Positions 21,316-29,166 of a DNA stretch of 29,218 bases are shown in pieces; position 1 is the first letter of the stretch; each line of letters begins with the position of its first letter. The translations under genes and the position numbers were made by a program. The stretch spans positions 1 to 29,218 of the forward strand of contig CAZVRZ010000067.1 of assembly GCA_964629965.1 (NCBI GenBank), written 5' to 3'. Origin of the DNA: CAZVRZ01 sp964629965 (GTDB lineage Bacteria; Chloroflexota; Anaerolineae; Anaerolineales; UBA4823). The notes under the pieces are model-generated. The model ran no database searches. It saw only the letters and a list, made by a program, of their open reading frames with translations, and was not told where the DNA came from.

Positions 21316-22533
21316 CTATGGAGCAAGCGCAGCCGGTAAGACCTGTTCAAGCGGCGGCAGTTCACCGCCACAATAAGTGCGAAAATATTCGGCTTCGCTG
21401 GGGTATTGCTGGCGCGCCTCCGCTTCAGCCTGTTGGCTGACGCGCAATCCTTCATCCAGGTTTACAGGCATGGCGTTGCTCCAGGCGCGTGGCAGAAGCA
21501 TGAGCGGATCGCCTATCGCTTGCTCAAGCTCGCCCTGGGGAATCCAGTTATACAATAAGGGGCCGCGCGAATAAGCTGTAAAGCCCAACCGGTAGCCGCC
21601 CTCACGCGCAATCCGCACAGAAAGCGCAGTAAAGTTTCCTCCAGGCCAGATAAATGCAATCGGGGTTTGTCCAAAATTTTCAGTAAGAACAGGTGTGGAG
21701 TCTAAGATCTCAGCGCGAATTTCCTCTTCAGAAGTTTGTTCAACGATATACAAATCGCCGCTATAACCGTGCGATTGCACCTCCAGCCGGCCGCTTTGAT
21801 ACAAACGCTTGATCTCATCCATCGCCCACTGCATCTCATTTGGGTTGGCGATATAAGCCAGGGTCAACATCCATTCATTCGCCTGCAGCACTGGCATGAA
21901 TCGATCCCGCACCACGCCTGGCCGCCGGTCGTCCAGGATGATGATCATCGAACGCGCCGGGATGACAGCATTATTCTCTAAGAAATCCAATAGCTGAGCG
22001 CTAGTGATCGTCTCGAAGCCAAGATATTGAGCATACTGAACGTAATCTCGAAACTGATCTTCGCTGATATCCTTAGGATCTGAGATAATACGCCCGCTTT
22101 CCACAATGCTGTGGAACATGATCGGTACTACCACCGTGCCAGGCGGGCTGGCATCCAGCCCCCATTTACGGCTCAGATAAGTGCAGGTATTTGTAATGTA
22201 GGTTCGCGGGCTGACTCCCGGCCGTAATTCACGACTTTGGAAGACAGGAAGCGGCTCCGGCGTCATGGTCGGCGTTCCGGTTTGAGTGGGTGTCGCTGTG
22301 TTCGTAGGTGTTGGCGTGACGGTGCTAGTAGGCGTCAGCGTTGGTAACGGCATCAACGTCTGGCTGGGCGCCGGGGTCGATGAAACGGCCACCGGTGTAA
22401 GCGTCTCAGTGGATACACTTACTCCAGGCGAATGATTCAAGCCGCAGCCAGCCATCCCCACCAGGGAGATCGCCAGCCACAGCCAATGAAACAAACGCCG
22501 AAACTTACTTGCCTGCCTGCGTGGATGATTCAC
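21316..22533 (-). CDS. Polysaccharide deacetylase-like (NodB/CE4) lipoprotein
   Basis: This lipoprotein has a NodB-like deacetylase domain that may act on a cell-wall or exopolysaccharide glycan. A basic N-terminus and hydrophobic stretch end in lipobox MAGC. A Pro/Thr-rich linker of about 65 residues follows, then the domain: VVPIMFHSI, the Asp pair in IIILDDRR (DDG in most members), SHGYSG and FIWPGGNF. The H-x3-H of motif 2 lacks its second histidine, so activity is uncertain. I use GTG 22533 (405 residues), 7 bases after the stop of the upstream gene. The in-frame ATG at 22581 would overlap that gene by 41 bases. It faces the end of gyrA with 29 bases between and no clear terminator. Confidence 0.82.
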   Translation of the reverse strand: MNHPRRQASKFRRLFHWLWLAISLVGMAGCGLNHSPGVSVSTETLTPVAVSSTPAPSQTLMPLPTLTPTSTVTPTPTNTATPTQTGTPTMTPEPLPVFQSRELRPGVSPRTYITNTCTYLSRKWGLDASPPGTVVVPIMFHSIVESGRIISDPKDISEDQFRDYVQYAQYLGFETITSAQLLDFLENNAVIPARSMIIILDDRRPGVVRDRFMPVLQANEWMLTLAYIANPNEMQWAMDEIKRLYQSGRLEVQSHGYSGDLYIVEQTSEEEIRAEILDSTPVLTENFGQTPIAFIWPGGNFTALSVRIAREGGYRLGFTAYSRGPLLYNWIPQGELEQAIGDPLMLLPRAWSNAMPVNLDEGLRVSQQAEAEARQQYPSEAEYFRTYCGGELPPLEQVLPAALAP

Positions 22534-22540
22534 TGCCCAC

Positions 22541-23647
22541 TTAGAGAGGCTTGGCGGTAAAGAAGGTGTAATGATAGGCAACTTGTCCGTTAAACAAACC
22601 TAAGGTGTCATTTCCATTTTCCACAATGGCGTTCGAAGCAGTCGCCGTCCAGGTCAGGTGGCGGGAGTTGCCCGTTCCAGAGAAACCCGTCAAAATGAAA
22701 TTGGCATTCGGTAAAGTCTGGTTGAACAACATAACATACCAGTTACGAATTGCCTCCAAACCGAGCGTGGTGCGCGCCGAAGTCACGTGCACAGAGGTCG
22801 GCATATAGAAGGCCACCATTTTATTGGGATCGCGTTGATTCAAAGCCGCAATATATCTCTCGCAAATATCTTTTGGAGAAACACCAGCAGACCAGGAATA
22901 ATCACGGATCGTTTCCCACACGTTGGGCATAATACCCGATCGAGCATCACCATATTCCCAGAAATTCGCCGCAGCCAGGTTCAATGCTTTAGCGGTGTTC
23001 AAGAATTCAAGCACTTCTCCAGCGGAAGCCTGCCAGCCATGTTCACGGAAAGCCGCCCCTGTGGGAATGATCGGGCGAGAAGGAGAGATATTTTGGAATT
23101 CGCGCACGGTGCGGACCAACTGCTCGCCGGCATTGTGACTCTTCAGCCAATACACTTGCGGCATATTGATATCGCACTTCTCCAGAAATTCTCTCCAGGG
23201 GAGCTGGGGATGAAGAGATGGATAGCGATAGGAGCTTAAAGCCATTGGCAGGTTCGGCAAAGCTGAACGCAGGTCCTTCATGTAGCGCCTGGCAGCCTCT
23301 TTTTTACCTTCTTGCTTATACTCAGACTCCGCATCGATCACGTAACCATCTAAATTCAATTGCTGAATACGGCGTATCGCCACGCGCGCCTCACCGGCAG
23401 GATTTTCTCCATAGACATAATGCCAACCCCAAACCTGGATCCCCTGGCTGCGCAGCGCCTGGACAGCAGCAGGAACCATATCTACCCTGGCGCCCGCATT
23501 ACCATAGTAAGGCGAATCGCCATCGGCAATCTTTATCAGTAAATGAGTCAGTCCGGCTGCCTTGGCGACATGTGCAAGTTGGTTGGCGTCGCCGTTCTCA
23601 CACTTTGGAATTTTCCAGGTAAAAAAACCTTTTCCAGTTAGAGCCAT
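22541..23647 (-). CDS. Glycoside-hydrolase-like TIM-barrel protein fused to an NTF2/SnoaL-like domain
   Basis: This 368-residue protein has two parts. Residues 1 to about 265 look like a GH25-like or related TIM barrel: GKGFFTWKIPKCENGD at the start, GWHYVYGENP, the acidic pair in DGYVIDAESEYK and DINMPQVYWL. Residues about 270-368 look like an NTF2/SnoaL fold (ICERYIAALNQRDPNKMVAFYMP, GLEAIRNWYVMLF, ending in paired strands). No signal peptide or membrane segment is seen, which is odd for a wall hydrolase. The ATG has a very strong AAAAGGAGG Shine-Dalgarno. The deacetylase-like gene follows at once, suggesting a shared glycan substrate. Domain assignment comes from pattern reading and the fusion partner is less certain than the barrel. 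Confidence 0.75.
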   Translation of the reverse strand: MALTGKGFFTWKIPKCENGDANQLAHVAKAAGLTHLLIKIADGDSPYYGNAGARVDMVPAAVQALRSQGIQVWGWHYVYGENPAGEARVAIRRIQQLNLDGYVIDAESEYKQEGKKEAARRYMKDLRSALPNLPMALSSYRYPSLHPQLPWREFLEKCDINMPQVYWLKSHNAGEQLVRTVREFQNISPSRPIIPTGAAFREHGWQASAGEVLEFLNTAKALNLAAANFWEYGDARSGIMPNVWETIRDYSWSAGVSPKDICERYIAALNQRDPNKMVAFYMPTSVHVTSARTTLGLEAIRNWYVMLFNQTLPNANFILTGFSGTGNSRHLTWTATASNAIVENGNDTLGLFNGQVAYHYTFFTAKPL

Positions 23648-23775
23648 TGTAAAATCCTCCTTTTGCCGGTTAAAAACACACGCTCACACACCTTTATTTT
23701 ACATCAGACAAATCTTTTTGCCTAAGCAAACTTCCCAGCACCACAGGATTTTCTGAAAGTCGAAAGTCCTGTGCA

Positions 23776-23838
23776 CCCACCCCCGGCGGGGGAGAAAGGT
23801 GAATTTGGGATACGGCAGGATGGCAAAACCACCCTGCC
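23776..23838. other. Intergenic region 23648-23873 with two hairpins
   Basis: The 226 bases between the LCP gene and the barrel gene hold no gene. A C-tract/G-tract palindrome (CCCCC and GGGGG) lies around 23779-23792. A 10-bp hairpin with one G-U pair lies at 23814-23838 downstream of the LCP stop on the minus strand. It has no T-run, so it is at best a weak terminator. A TAAAAT is present near 23695-23700 on the minus strand, without a clear -35. Confidence 0.4.
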
Positions 23839-23873
23839 ATATTCCACTTCTTGCTCGCATCTTCAGGTAGGCC

Positions 23874-24971
23874 CTAGGGACTGCTGAGCACCTTTTTCAT
23901 GATCTCAATGACAGACTCTTGAACGGGCAGCAAGACCTGCGAACCGCTGTAATTGATCCAGGAGACCACCTGCGCAGGCCCAATCGAATACCGTTGAATA
24001 CCCTCCAGGTCACTCAATTGAGCTGCCAGGGGTAAGAATTCAGCCATTTGCTCAAAGGTCATGTCGGTGGTCACGTTCTGGCGATAAATTTCATAGATCT
24101 GCGGGGCGCGTGTCAGGGCATCCATGCTTAGCAACTTTTGAAATATAGCCACGATGACTTCTTGCTGGCGCCGGCCGCGATCAAAATCACTGGTCGTATA
24201 ACGAGAACGCACATACCAAAGCGCCGTCTCGCCATCCATATGTACGATCCCCGCCGGAACCGAATAATTGCCATACCGATCGCGATGATCGGTTAAGGAA
24301 ACCGCCACACTCACATCGATGCCACCCAAGCTATCGATGACCTCTTCAAACGACCACAGGTTGATCAAAACGTAATGATCCGGGCGAACACCAAAATTAT
24401 ATTCAAACGTTAGCGCAGTAAGCGGAAAACCACCAAACCCATGCGCCATATTGATGCGCTGCACCGTCCAACCAGGTATATACACATACAGGTCGCGTGG
24501 GTAAGAAGTCAGGCTCGCTGTTCCGGCAGATGGATTCAAGGTCAGTAAGAGAAGGGTGTCCGTGCGAAAACCACCATCATCAGGCCGTTGATCAGAGCCT
24601 AAAAGCAATATATTTACCTGCCCTAAAGGCTGGGATAATAGCCCTGCTGGCGCCGGCACTGCAATATCAGGCCAGATGGTGGGGCCAGGGTAATCCGCCC
24701 ATGTTTTGGCCTGGGCGGGTATTACGCCCGGGGTTGGTGTAGGCGGGTCGGGTAATGGCATTGAGGTGGGGTAAGCCGTTGGAAAATAAGTTGCCGTTGG
24801 AGCTAATGGCAAGAAAGGGGTGGGCGTGACAGTTGATCCCACAGCTGCTACAGCAATAATATTACTGACCGGCGCGGGAACAATCGCAGCCGGTTGTAAA
24901 ACAACAGGAGAAGACATATTACATCCAACCAGGCAAAATGCCAATAAAAACAGCCTCAAGCGACTTAACAT
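23874..24971 (-). CDS. LytR-CpsA-Psr (LCP) family lipoprotein
   Basis: LCP proteins attach anionic or capsular polymers from undecaprenyl carriers to the cell wall. The 365-residue protein has a lipobox LVGC (Cys17), a Pro/Thr-rich linker (about 48-90) and an LCP domain (about 118-285). Signature elements are LLLGSDQRPDDGGFRTDTLLLL, SYPRDLYV (R159, D160), RINMAHGFGG and VRSRYTTSDFDRGRRQQ, which supply the conserved Arg and Asp residues that bind the pyrophosphate and metal. Most LCP proteins use a membrane helix as anchor, so a lipoprotein form is less usual. It starts 10 bases after the double-LysM gene stop and completes a three-gene operon with the histidine-kinase-like gene. Confidence 0.92.
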   Translation of the reverse strand: MLSRLRLFLLAFCLVGCNMSSPVVLQPAAIVPAPVSNIIAVAAVGSTVTPTPFLPLAPTATYFPTAYPTSMPLPDPPTPTPGVIPAQAKTWADYPGPTIWPDIAVPAPAGLLSQPLGQVNILLLGSDQRPDDGGFRTDTLLLLTLNPSAGTASLTSYPRDLYVYIPGWTVQRINMAHGFGGFPLTALTFEYNFGVRPDHYVLINLWSFEEVIDSLGGIDVSVAVSLTDHRDRYGNYSVPAGIVHMDGETALWYVRSRYTTSDFDRGRRQQEVIVAIFQKLLSMDALTRAPQIYEIYRQNVTTDMTFEQMAEFLPLAAQLSDLEGIQRYSIGPAQVVSWINYSGSQVLLPVQESVIEIMKKVLSSP

Positions 24972-24981
24972 AAGCTTCTGA

Positions 24982-26049
24982 TTATCTTTTCCTGGAAGGA
25001 GAAACAGTGGTCGCCGTGACCGTAGGGGGAAGAAGGGTATTCGTCACAGTGGCTGCAACAACAACTGTATCTGTAGGAGTGGGAGTGAGCGGTGGAAGCG
25101 TTGGAGTCGGCGTGGATGTATCTGGATATACAGTTGCGGTGGCAGTCGGTGTATCCGTTGGAGTGACCAGCGGAGTATTCGTCGGCGTAGGAGTCGCCGT
25201 ATCTGCAGGAAAGCCGGTTCCGGTCGCGGTTGGGCTAGGCGTGGCAGTGATCACGGGCGTATCCGTCCAGGTGGGCGGCGGCGGCGGGAAGGTTATCGTG
25301 GATGTTGGGCTGATGTAGGGGGTTGGCGTCAGGGTAGGGGTGGGCGTGGAGGTACGCAGCGGCACGTATGGAACGTAAATGCGCGTACCAGCAGAAATAT
25401 GGTTGCGGTCAAGAATACAATTATAAAACTGTAGATCGGCAACAGTCGTTCCAAACGTACGGCTGATGATCAACAACGTATCCCCCGGTTTGATTATATA
25501 GGGAACCCAAGTTGAAGGCGGCGTGCCGCAGGCCATGGTAGGCGCACGAGTCGCCGTAGGCAGAGGCGTTGCCGTCGGGATGGGCACCGGTGGCACATAT
25601 AAGATCGTTCCAGGCAGCAATTCATCCACCACCAGGCAGTTGGCTTGTTTGATCAGATCGAGAGTGGTTTGGTATAACACCGCCAGGCTCTCAAAAGTAT
25701 CTCCCGGCTGTACCTGAACAGGAACCCAACCTGCCGGCGGGGGGCAGGAAACAGGCGGAAGCAGCGTATTCGTAGGCGATGCAGCTGTGCTGGGCGCAGA
25801 AGTAGCTGTTGAGGATAGAGTTACTCCCGGTTGGGGCGAAACCCTGGTTACTTCAGGTGTCAGCGTAGGTGCAACCGTGGGCAAGGCACTCTGTGTCAGA
25901 GTAGCCGTAAAAGACATTGACAGCGTAATGCCCCCTTCTACCAGGGAGGTCAACAGGCCTCCCAAGACCAGGCCAACGAAAATCAACGCGGTAAAAACGC
26001 CCAAGATTACCTGGCGGCCTTCATTCTTTTTCACCGCTCTACCAACCAT
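24982..26049 (-). CDS. Membrane protein with two LysM domains and a Thr/Pro-rich tail
   Basis: This 355-residue protein is anchored by one membrane segment (about 14-35). After a Thr/Pro-rich linker come two LysM domains (about 108-153 and 180-227; QPGDTFESLA and KPGDTLLIIS), which bind GlcNAc-containing glycans such as peptidoglycan. Each LysM carries a matching cysteine pair (C102/C138 and C174/C211) that could form one disulfide per domain. The last 120 residues are a Thr/Pro repeat tail. The ATG at 26049 overlaps the kinase-like gene by 19 bases. A GTG at 26034 gives a 4-base GTGA overlap and a natural MKKNEGRQ start, and may be the true one. The LCP gene follows after 10 bases. Confidence 0.87.
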   Translation of the reverse strand: MVGRAVKKNEGRQVILGVFTALIFVGLVLGGLLTSLVEGGITLSMSFTATLTQSALPTVAPTLTPEVTRVSPQPGVTLSSTATSAPSTAASPTNTLLPPVSCPPPAGWVPVQVQPGDTFESLAVLYQTTLDLIKQANCLVVDELLPGTILYVPPVPIPTATPLPTATRAPTMACGTPPSTWVPYIIKPGDTLLIISRTFGTTVADLQFYNCILDRNHISAGTRIYVPYVPLRTSTPTPTLTPTPYISPTSTITFPPPPPTWTDTPVITATPSPTATGTGFPADTATPTPTNTPLVTPTDTPTATATVYPDTSTPTPTLPPLTPTPTDTVVVAATVTNTLLPPTVTATTVSPSRKR

Positions 26050-28418
26050 CCAATTTCTTCGATAGCCACAGGCAATAAGACGCTGTAAGTCGATCCCTGT
26101 CCAATGGTGGAATCAACCCAAATACGCCCACCGTGCGCCTCAACCAAAGCCTTGACAATGGTTAGACCCACGCCAGTATCGCCTACTCCTCCGATGGTGG
26201 GGTTATCTGTTCGGTAAAGGCGAGAAAATACGCGTGGCAAGTCGTCTGTGGAGATTCCCGGACCAGAATCAACGACCTGAAGCAGCACATAACCGGACTC
26301 ATTCTCTCTCGCTTCAACGCTTGCCCGCAGGCTGATCTCACCTTCTATGGGGGTTGCTTCTCCCGCATTGTGCAGCAGGTGAAGCAAGATCTGTTGCAAA
26401 GCATCACGATCCGCATTGAGCGCCGGTAATTCATCCGGCAAATCCATCCGCAGGATGATATTTTTTTCGCGCAGGCGCGTCATCGAATTCGCAACCGCAT
26501 CATCGATTATGCGGTTCAAATCAACTGTTTCTGTTTTGAGGTTTACCTGGCCATCTTCTAATAAGGTCAATTGGATCAGGTCATCGGCCAACCCCCCCAT
26601 GCGTTCGACCGAGGCTTTGATGCGCTCCAGGAATTTACGCTGCAAAGCACCCAGAATACCAACCGACTCGCCCAAGAGTAAATCTGTGTATCCTACGATG
26701 GAAGATAAAGGTTGGCGCAGCTCTTGAGCAATCGATACAACTACCTCGGCCTGACCCGAAGAAGCAGCCGCAGAGGGCGCGGATTCAAGCTGGATAGGAG
26801 CAGGCTGAGCCTCGAGATAATTCACCTGTGTTTGTAATTCCAGCGCCTTCTGATCCGCCTTGTAGAGAGCGTCCTTGATGGTAGCCACATCTTCTAAAGC
26901 CATTTGCAACTGCGCCTCCAGGAATTGATATTCCTGTAAGCTCACCATTGTATCGTCCGCCAGGTTTCCAACAGCGGGCTCCTTTTGGCGGGCGGCATCA
27001 TCCGAATCGCGACGAGAGATCAAATCAGCCAAACTTTCAGCGCGGGTTCGTTCTTCTTCCATCTTCGACCGTGCTTTTTCTAGCTGGGCCAGGAGTTCTT
27101 GATTCTCAGCCTGGATCTGATCGGCATACTCGCGCATTCTGCGCAAGCTATCACGCGCTTGGGCTGCATTTTCCTGCTCATCACGCGCAACCTGTTTCTC
27201 TTTCAACACCTGTCTCAGATATTCGGCCGATTTGCTCAGTAACGTCTGATCTTCCTGCGTCCAACCACGATTGGAAAAAGGAGATATCAGGATGATCCCT
27301 TGCGCCAGCGCATCACCCGCCAAGGAGATGGGGACAAATAACAAATGCCCGACGCGAACCAGGTGCAGAGCCTGCGCCAACACCAGCAGATCCGGCGAGG
27401 TACTGCTAGCCGGTAAGCGCAAGAAACGTCCCCGGCGCAATGCATTGGTGACGACCGGCATTTCTTGTGAATCCAGGGGGAACTGTTTCACCCACGCTTC
27501 CTGGATCAGGTTATAACCGCAGGGAACCGACATAGTACCCTGCCTGCCATCCAGAGAGATGAACAGGCAATAATCCGCCAGCACCATTTGCGAGACCACG
27601 CGAGTGATATTCTGGCACAGCTTCTCAGAAGAAGTTTCCGTCGCCAGGCCAATGAATTCCTGGATGAACGAAGGGTCCGTGCCATATCCATAACGCCGGC
27701 GCTCGGGCACCAGCGGCTCGACAGCAGGGCGAGTGCTTTCTGGGATTGGGAAACGCTGAGGCAGAGCAAACAGCAAGGGATAAGCAGCCAATTGCGCCAG
27801 CCGGACCGCTCCTGGAAAATCTCCACCAGGCTGGCCAAAGTACCAATGCGCCAGGTGGCCGGCAAACAATATGATCGACATCGCCAACCCGACTCCCCAG
27901 GCATTTGGACGCCGGATCAACAGTATCAAAGCGCCCAAGGCACACAAAGCCATCGCCAAAAGGCTGGCAGCCGTATCAGGCAAGGAGCCATTAAAGCTCA
28001 CTTCGCTGCTCTGCGATCTCCACCAGACCATCGTCAAAGCAAAAAACGTAATGACCAACATCCCTAGCATGATCGTTGCCGCGTCTGCCAGCCTCTTTGG
28101 CTCCGGGAAAAGCCAGAGCCAAAGGATGATCACCAGGCCCAACAAGGTTACCAGGCGATCGACAGGCGGCAAGATTAACCGGGAAGATAGCAAGCCAGGC
28201 CAGGCCAAACCGGTGACAGCAAATTGGGCAAATAGAACCAACAACAAAGCTGCCAGGCCCAGTACCATGCGGCGCCCCTGTGGAAATCCACTGCGACGCC
28301 ATTGACTGACCGAAGCCTGCCAGGAACCAGCAATTGCAAAAGCCAGCACAATATAATACGTCAGGTTACCTGGCGAAGTTGTCAATATAAGGAAAATTTG
28401 TTGAAAAAAGAAACTCAT
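26031..28418 (-). CDS. Membrane GAF histidine-kinase-like protein with Gln in place of the phospho-His
   Basis: This 795-residue protein has seven or so N-terminal membrane helices (about 18-220), a GAF domain (about 255-405), a long coiled coil (about 400-540), a HisKA-like dimerisation region (about 558-625) and a HATPase_c domain (about 670-785). The ATPase boxes look intact: N684 (LLHNAGEA), VDSGPGIS (717-723), VFSRLYR and GDTGVGLTIVKALVEAHGG. The H-box, however, reads SIAQELRQPLSSI, so the phospho-accepting histidine is Gln565 (codon CAA at 26724-26726). It may bind ATP without classical autophosphorylation, or regulate a partner. No response regulator is adjacent. The operon continues into the LysM and LCP genes, suggesting an envelope signal. 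Confidence 0.9.
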   Translation of the reverse strand: MSFFFQQIFLILTTSPGNLTYYIVLAFAIAGSWQASVSQWRRSGFPQGRRMVLGLAALLLVLFAQFAVTGLAWPGLLSSRLILPPVDRLVTLLGLVIILWLWLFPEPKRLADAATIMLGMLVITFFALTMVWWRSQSSEVSFNGSLPDTAASLLAMALCALGALILLIRRPNAWGVGLAMSIILFAGHLAHWYFGQPGGDFPGAVRLAQLAAYPLLFALPQRFPIPESTRPAVEPLVPERRRYGYGTDPSFIQEFIGLATETSSEKLCQNITRVVSQMVLADYCLFISLDGRQGTMSVPCGYNLIQEAWVKQFPLDSQEMPVVTNALRRGRFLRLPASSTSPDLLVLAQALHLVRVGHLLFVPISLAGDALAQGIILISPFSNRGWTQEDQTLLSKSAEYLRQVLKEKQVARDEQENAAQARDSLRRMREYADQIQAENQELLAQLEKARSKMEEERTRAESLADLISRRDSDDAARQKEPAVGNLADDTMVSLQEYQFLEAQLQMALEDVATIKDALYKADQKALELQTQVNYLEAQPAPIQLESAPSAAASSGQAEVVVSIAQELRQPLSSIVGYTDLLLGESVGILGALQRKFLERIKASVERMGGLADDLIQLTLLEDGQVNLKTETVDLNRIIDDAVANSMTRLREKNIILRMDLPDELPALNADRDALQQILLHLLHNAGEATPIEGEISLRASVEARENESGYVLLQVVDSGPGISTDDLPRVFSRLYRTDNPTIGGVGDTGVGLTIVKALVEAHGGRIWVDSTIGQGSTYSVLLPVAIEEIGWLVER

Positions 28419-28436
28419 ACTTTTGCTCGCTTACGA

Positions 28437-28442
28437 ATTATA
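28437..28442 (-). promoter_or_regulatory. -10 box of the histidine-kinase-like operon
   Basis: A perfect TATAAT on the minus strand lies 18 bases before the ATG at 28418, giving a very short leader without a clear Shine-Dalgarno. The -35 region is a poor match. Confidence 0.45.
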
Positions 28443-28474
28443 GCATGCTCCTAAACTTGCCGTAAAGCAAACTG

Positions 28475-28502
28475 TTGACAAAAGGCAGAATCAGTGTAAA
28501 AT
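28475..28502 (+). promoter_or_regulatory. Promoter of tRNA-Leu
   Basis: A consensus TTGACA (28475-28480), a 16-base spacer and TAAAAT (28497-28502) precede the tRNA by 11 bases. The 95-base region 28419-28513 thus carries two divergent promoters, one for the kinase-like operon and one for the tRNA. Confidence 0.75.
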
Positions 28503-28513
28503 TAGCCCACTAT

Positions 28514-28598
28514 GCCGGAGTGGTGGAATTGGCAGACACGCTAGGTTCAGGGCTTAGTGGGCATTACGCTCGTGTGGGTTCAACTCCCACCTTCGGCA
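28514..28598 (+). tRNA. tRNA-Leu (anticodon CAG)
   Basis: This is an 85-base class II tRNA with a long variable arm. The acceptor stem GCCGGAG pairs with CTTCGGC (one G-U) and A28598 is the discriminator. The D-arm TGGTGGAATTGGCAGAC is typical of bacterial tRNA-Leu. The anticodon stem CTAGG/CTTAG encloses the loop TTCAGGG, so the anticodon is CAG, which reads CUG. The T-arm GTGGG-TTCAACT-CCCAC is complete. The CCA end is not encoded (ACA follows), so a CCA-adding enzyme is needed. Confidence 0.97.
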
Positions 28599-28611
28599 CA
28601 GTTCAGGTTCT

Positions 28612-28640
28612 AAAACCCCACGAATGCGCGGGGTTTTTTA
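28612..28640 (+). terminator. Terminator of tRNA-Leu
   Basis: An 8-bp stem, AAAACCCC (28612-28619) with GGGGTTTT (28630-28637), partly extended by inner CG pairs, is followed by more T residues. It lies 13 bases after the tRNA. The A-rich left arm would also allow some function on the minus strand. Confidence 0.85.
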
Positions 28641-28692
28641 TTTAAATTCCCCCTATCGCTGTTTTATTAAGCCCTTGAGATTGGCCTCATTC

Positions 28693-28721
28693 TTGCATAA
28701 ATACAATGGCTGCGGTATGAT
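28693..28721 (+). promoter_or_regulatory. Promoter of the septum formation initiator-like gene (leaderless type)
   Basis: TTGCAT (28693-28698), an exact 17-base spacer and TATGAT (28716-28721) end 6 bases before the ATG at 28728. No Shine-Dalgarno fits in between. This is the clearest case in the window for a transcript that starts at its start codon. Confidence 0.7.
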
Positions 28722-28727
28722 GCACTT

Positions 28728-29108
28728 ATGAAGAAAATCGGTATATCTGGCAAACAAATATTGATCGTGATCAGCCTGATCGCAATGGTCTTGCTCATCC
28801 GAGATTTTAACAGCCGGATGACAGATTTGCGCCGGTTAACATTGGAAGAGGAGCGCGTTGGCGGGCGTGTGACTGCTTTGCACACGACCAAACAGGCATT
28901 GCAGACCGAGATTGAATATGCTCAGTCGGATGAAGCAGTACACGAATACCTTTACGAGCAAGAACGGAAAACGCTGCCGGAAGATATTCCGGTGGTATTG
29001 GTGACAGCAGAAAATATCCAACCCACCCCCACACTGTTCATTCTTCCCACCGCACAGGTGGTCTCGAACTGGCAGCTCTGGGCAGCGCTCTTCGTGGACG
29101 CGCCTTGA
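28728..29108 (+). CDS. Septum formation initiator family protein (FtsB/DivIC-like)
   Basis: This 126-residue single-pass membrane protein has a short cytoplasmic start, one membrane helix (about 9-27) and an extracellular coiled coil (about 28-82), followed by EYLYEQERKTLPEDIPVVLV. This is the layout of FtsB/DivIC, which joins the FtsQ-FtsL complex of the cell-division site. A short Pro-rich tail and a hydrophobic end (NWQLWAALFV) follow. The family call rests on layout and the post-coiled-coil motif, since sequence conservation is low. Its stop codon lies inside the -35 box of the following tRNA promoter. Confidence 0.78.
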   Translation: MKKIGISGKQILIVISLIAMVLLIRDFNSRMTDLRRLTLEEERVGGRVTALHTTKQALQTEIEYAQSDEAVHEYLYEQERKTLPEDIPVVLVTAENIQPTPTLFILPTAQVVSNWQLWAALFVDAP

Positions 29109-29133
29109 CGCCAATCCGGGGCCGTGCTATAAT
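29105..29133 (+). promoter_or_regulatory. Promoter of the initiator tRNA gene, overlapping the upstream stop codon
   Basis: TTGACG (29105-29110), a 17-base spacer and TGC-TATAAT (extended -10; TATAAT 29128-29133) form a near-consensus promoter. The TGA stop of the septum protein gene (29106-29108) lies within the -35 box. Confidence 0.8.
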
Positions 29134-29166
29134 ACCGTCCGCTCGATTGCCGGGCAAACAACATAC

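Noticed and set aside
23814..23838. 10-bp hairpin downstream of the LCP gene as a terminator
   Set aside because: No T-run follows on either strand, so it is only noted as a hairpin.
25007..25318. Val/Gly-rich repetitive frame opposite the LysM protein tail
   Set aside because: It is the antisense image of the Thr/Pro repeat tail, not a silk- or PE/PPE-like protein.
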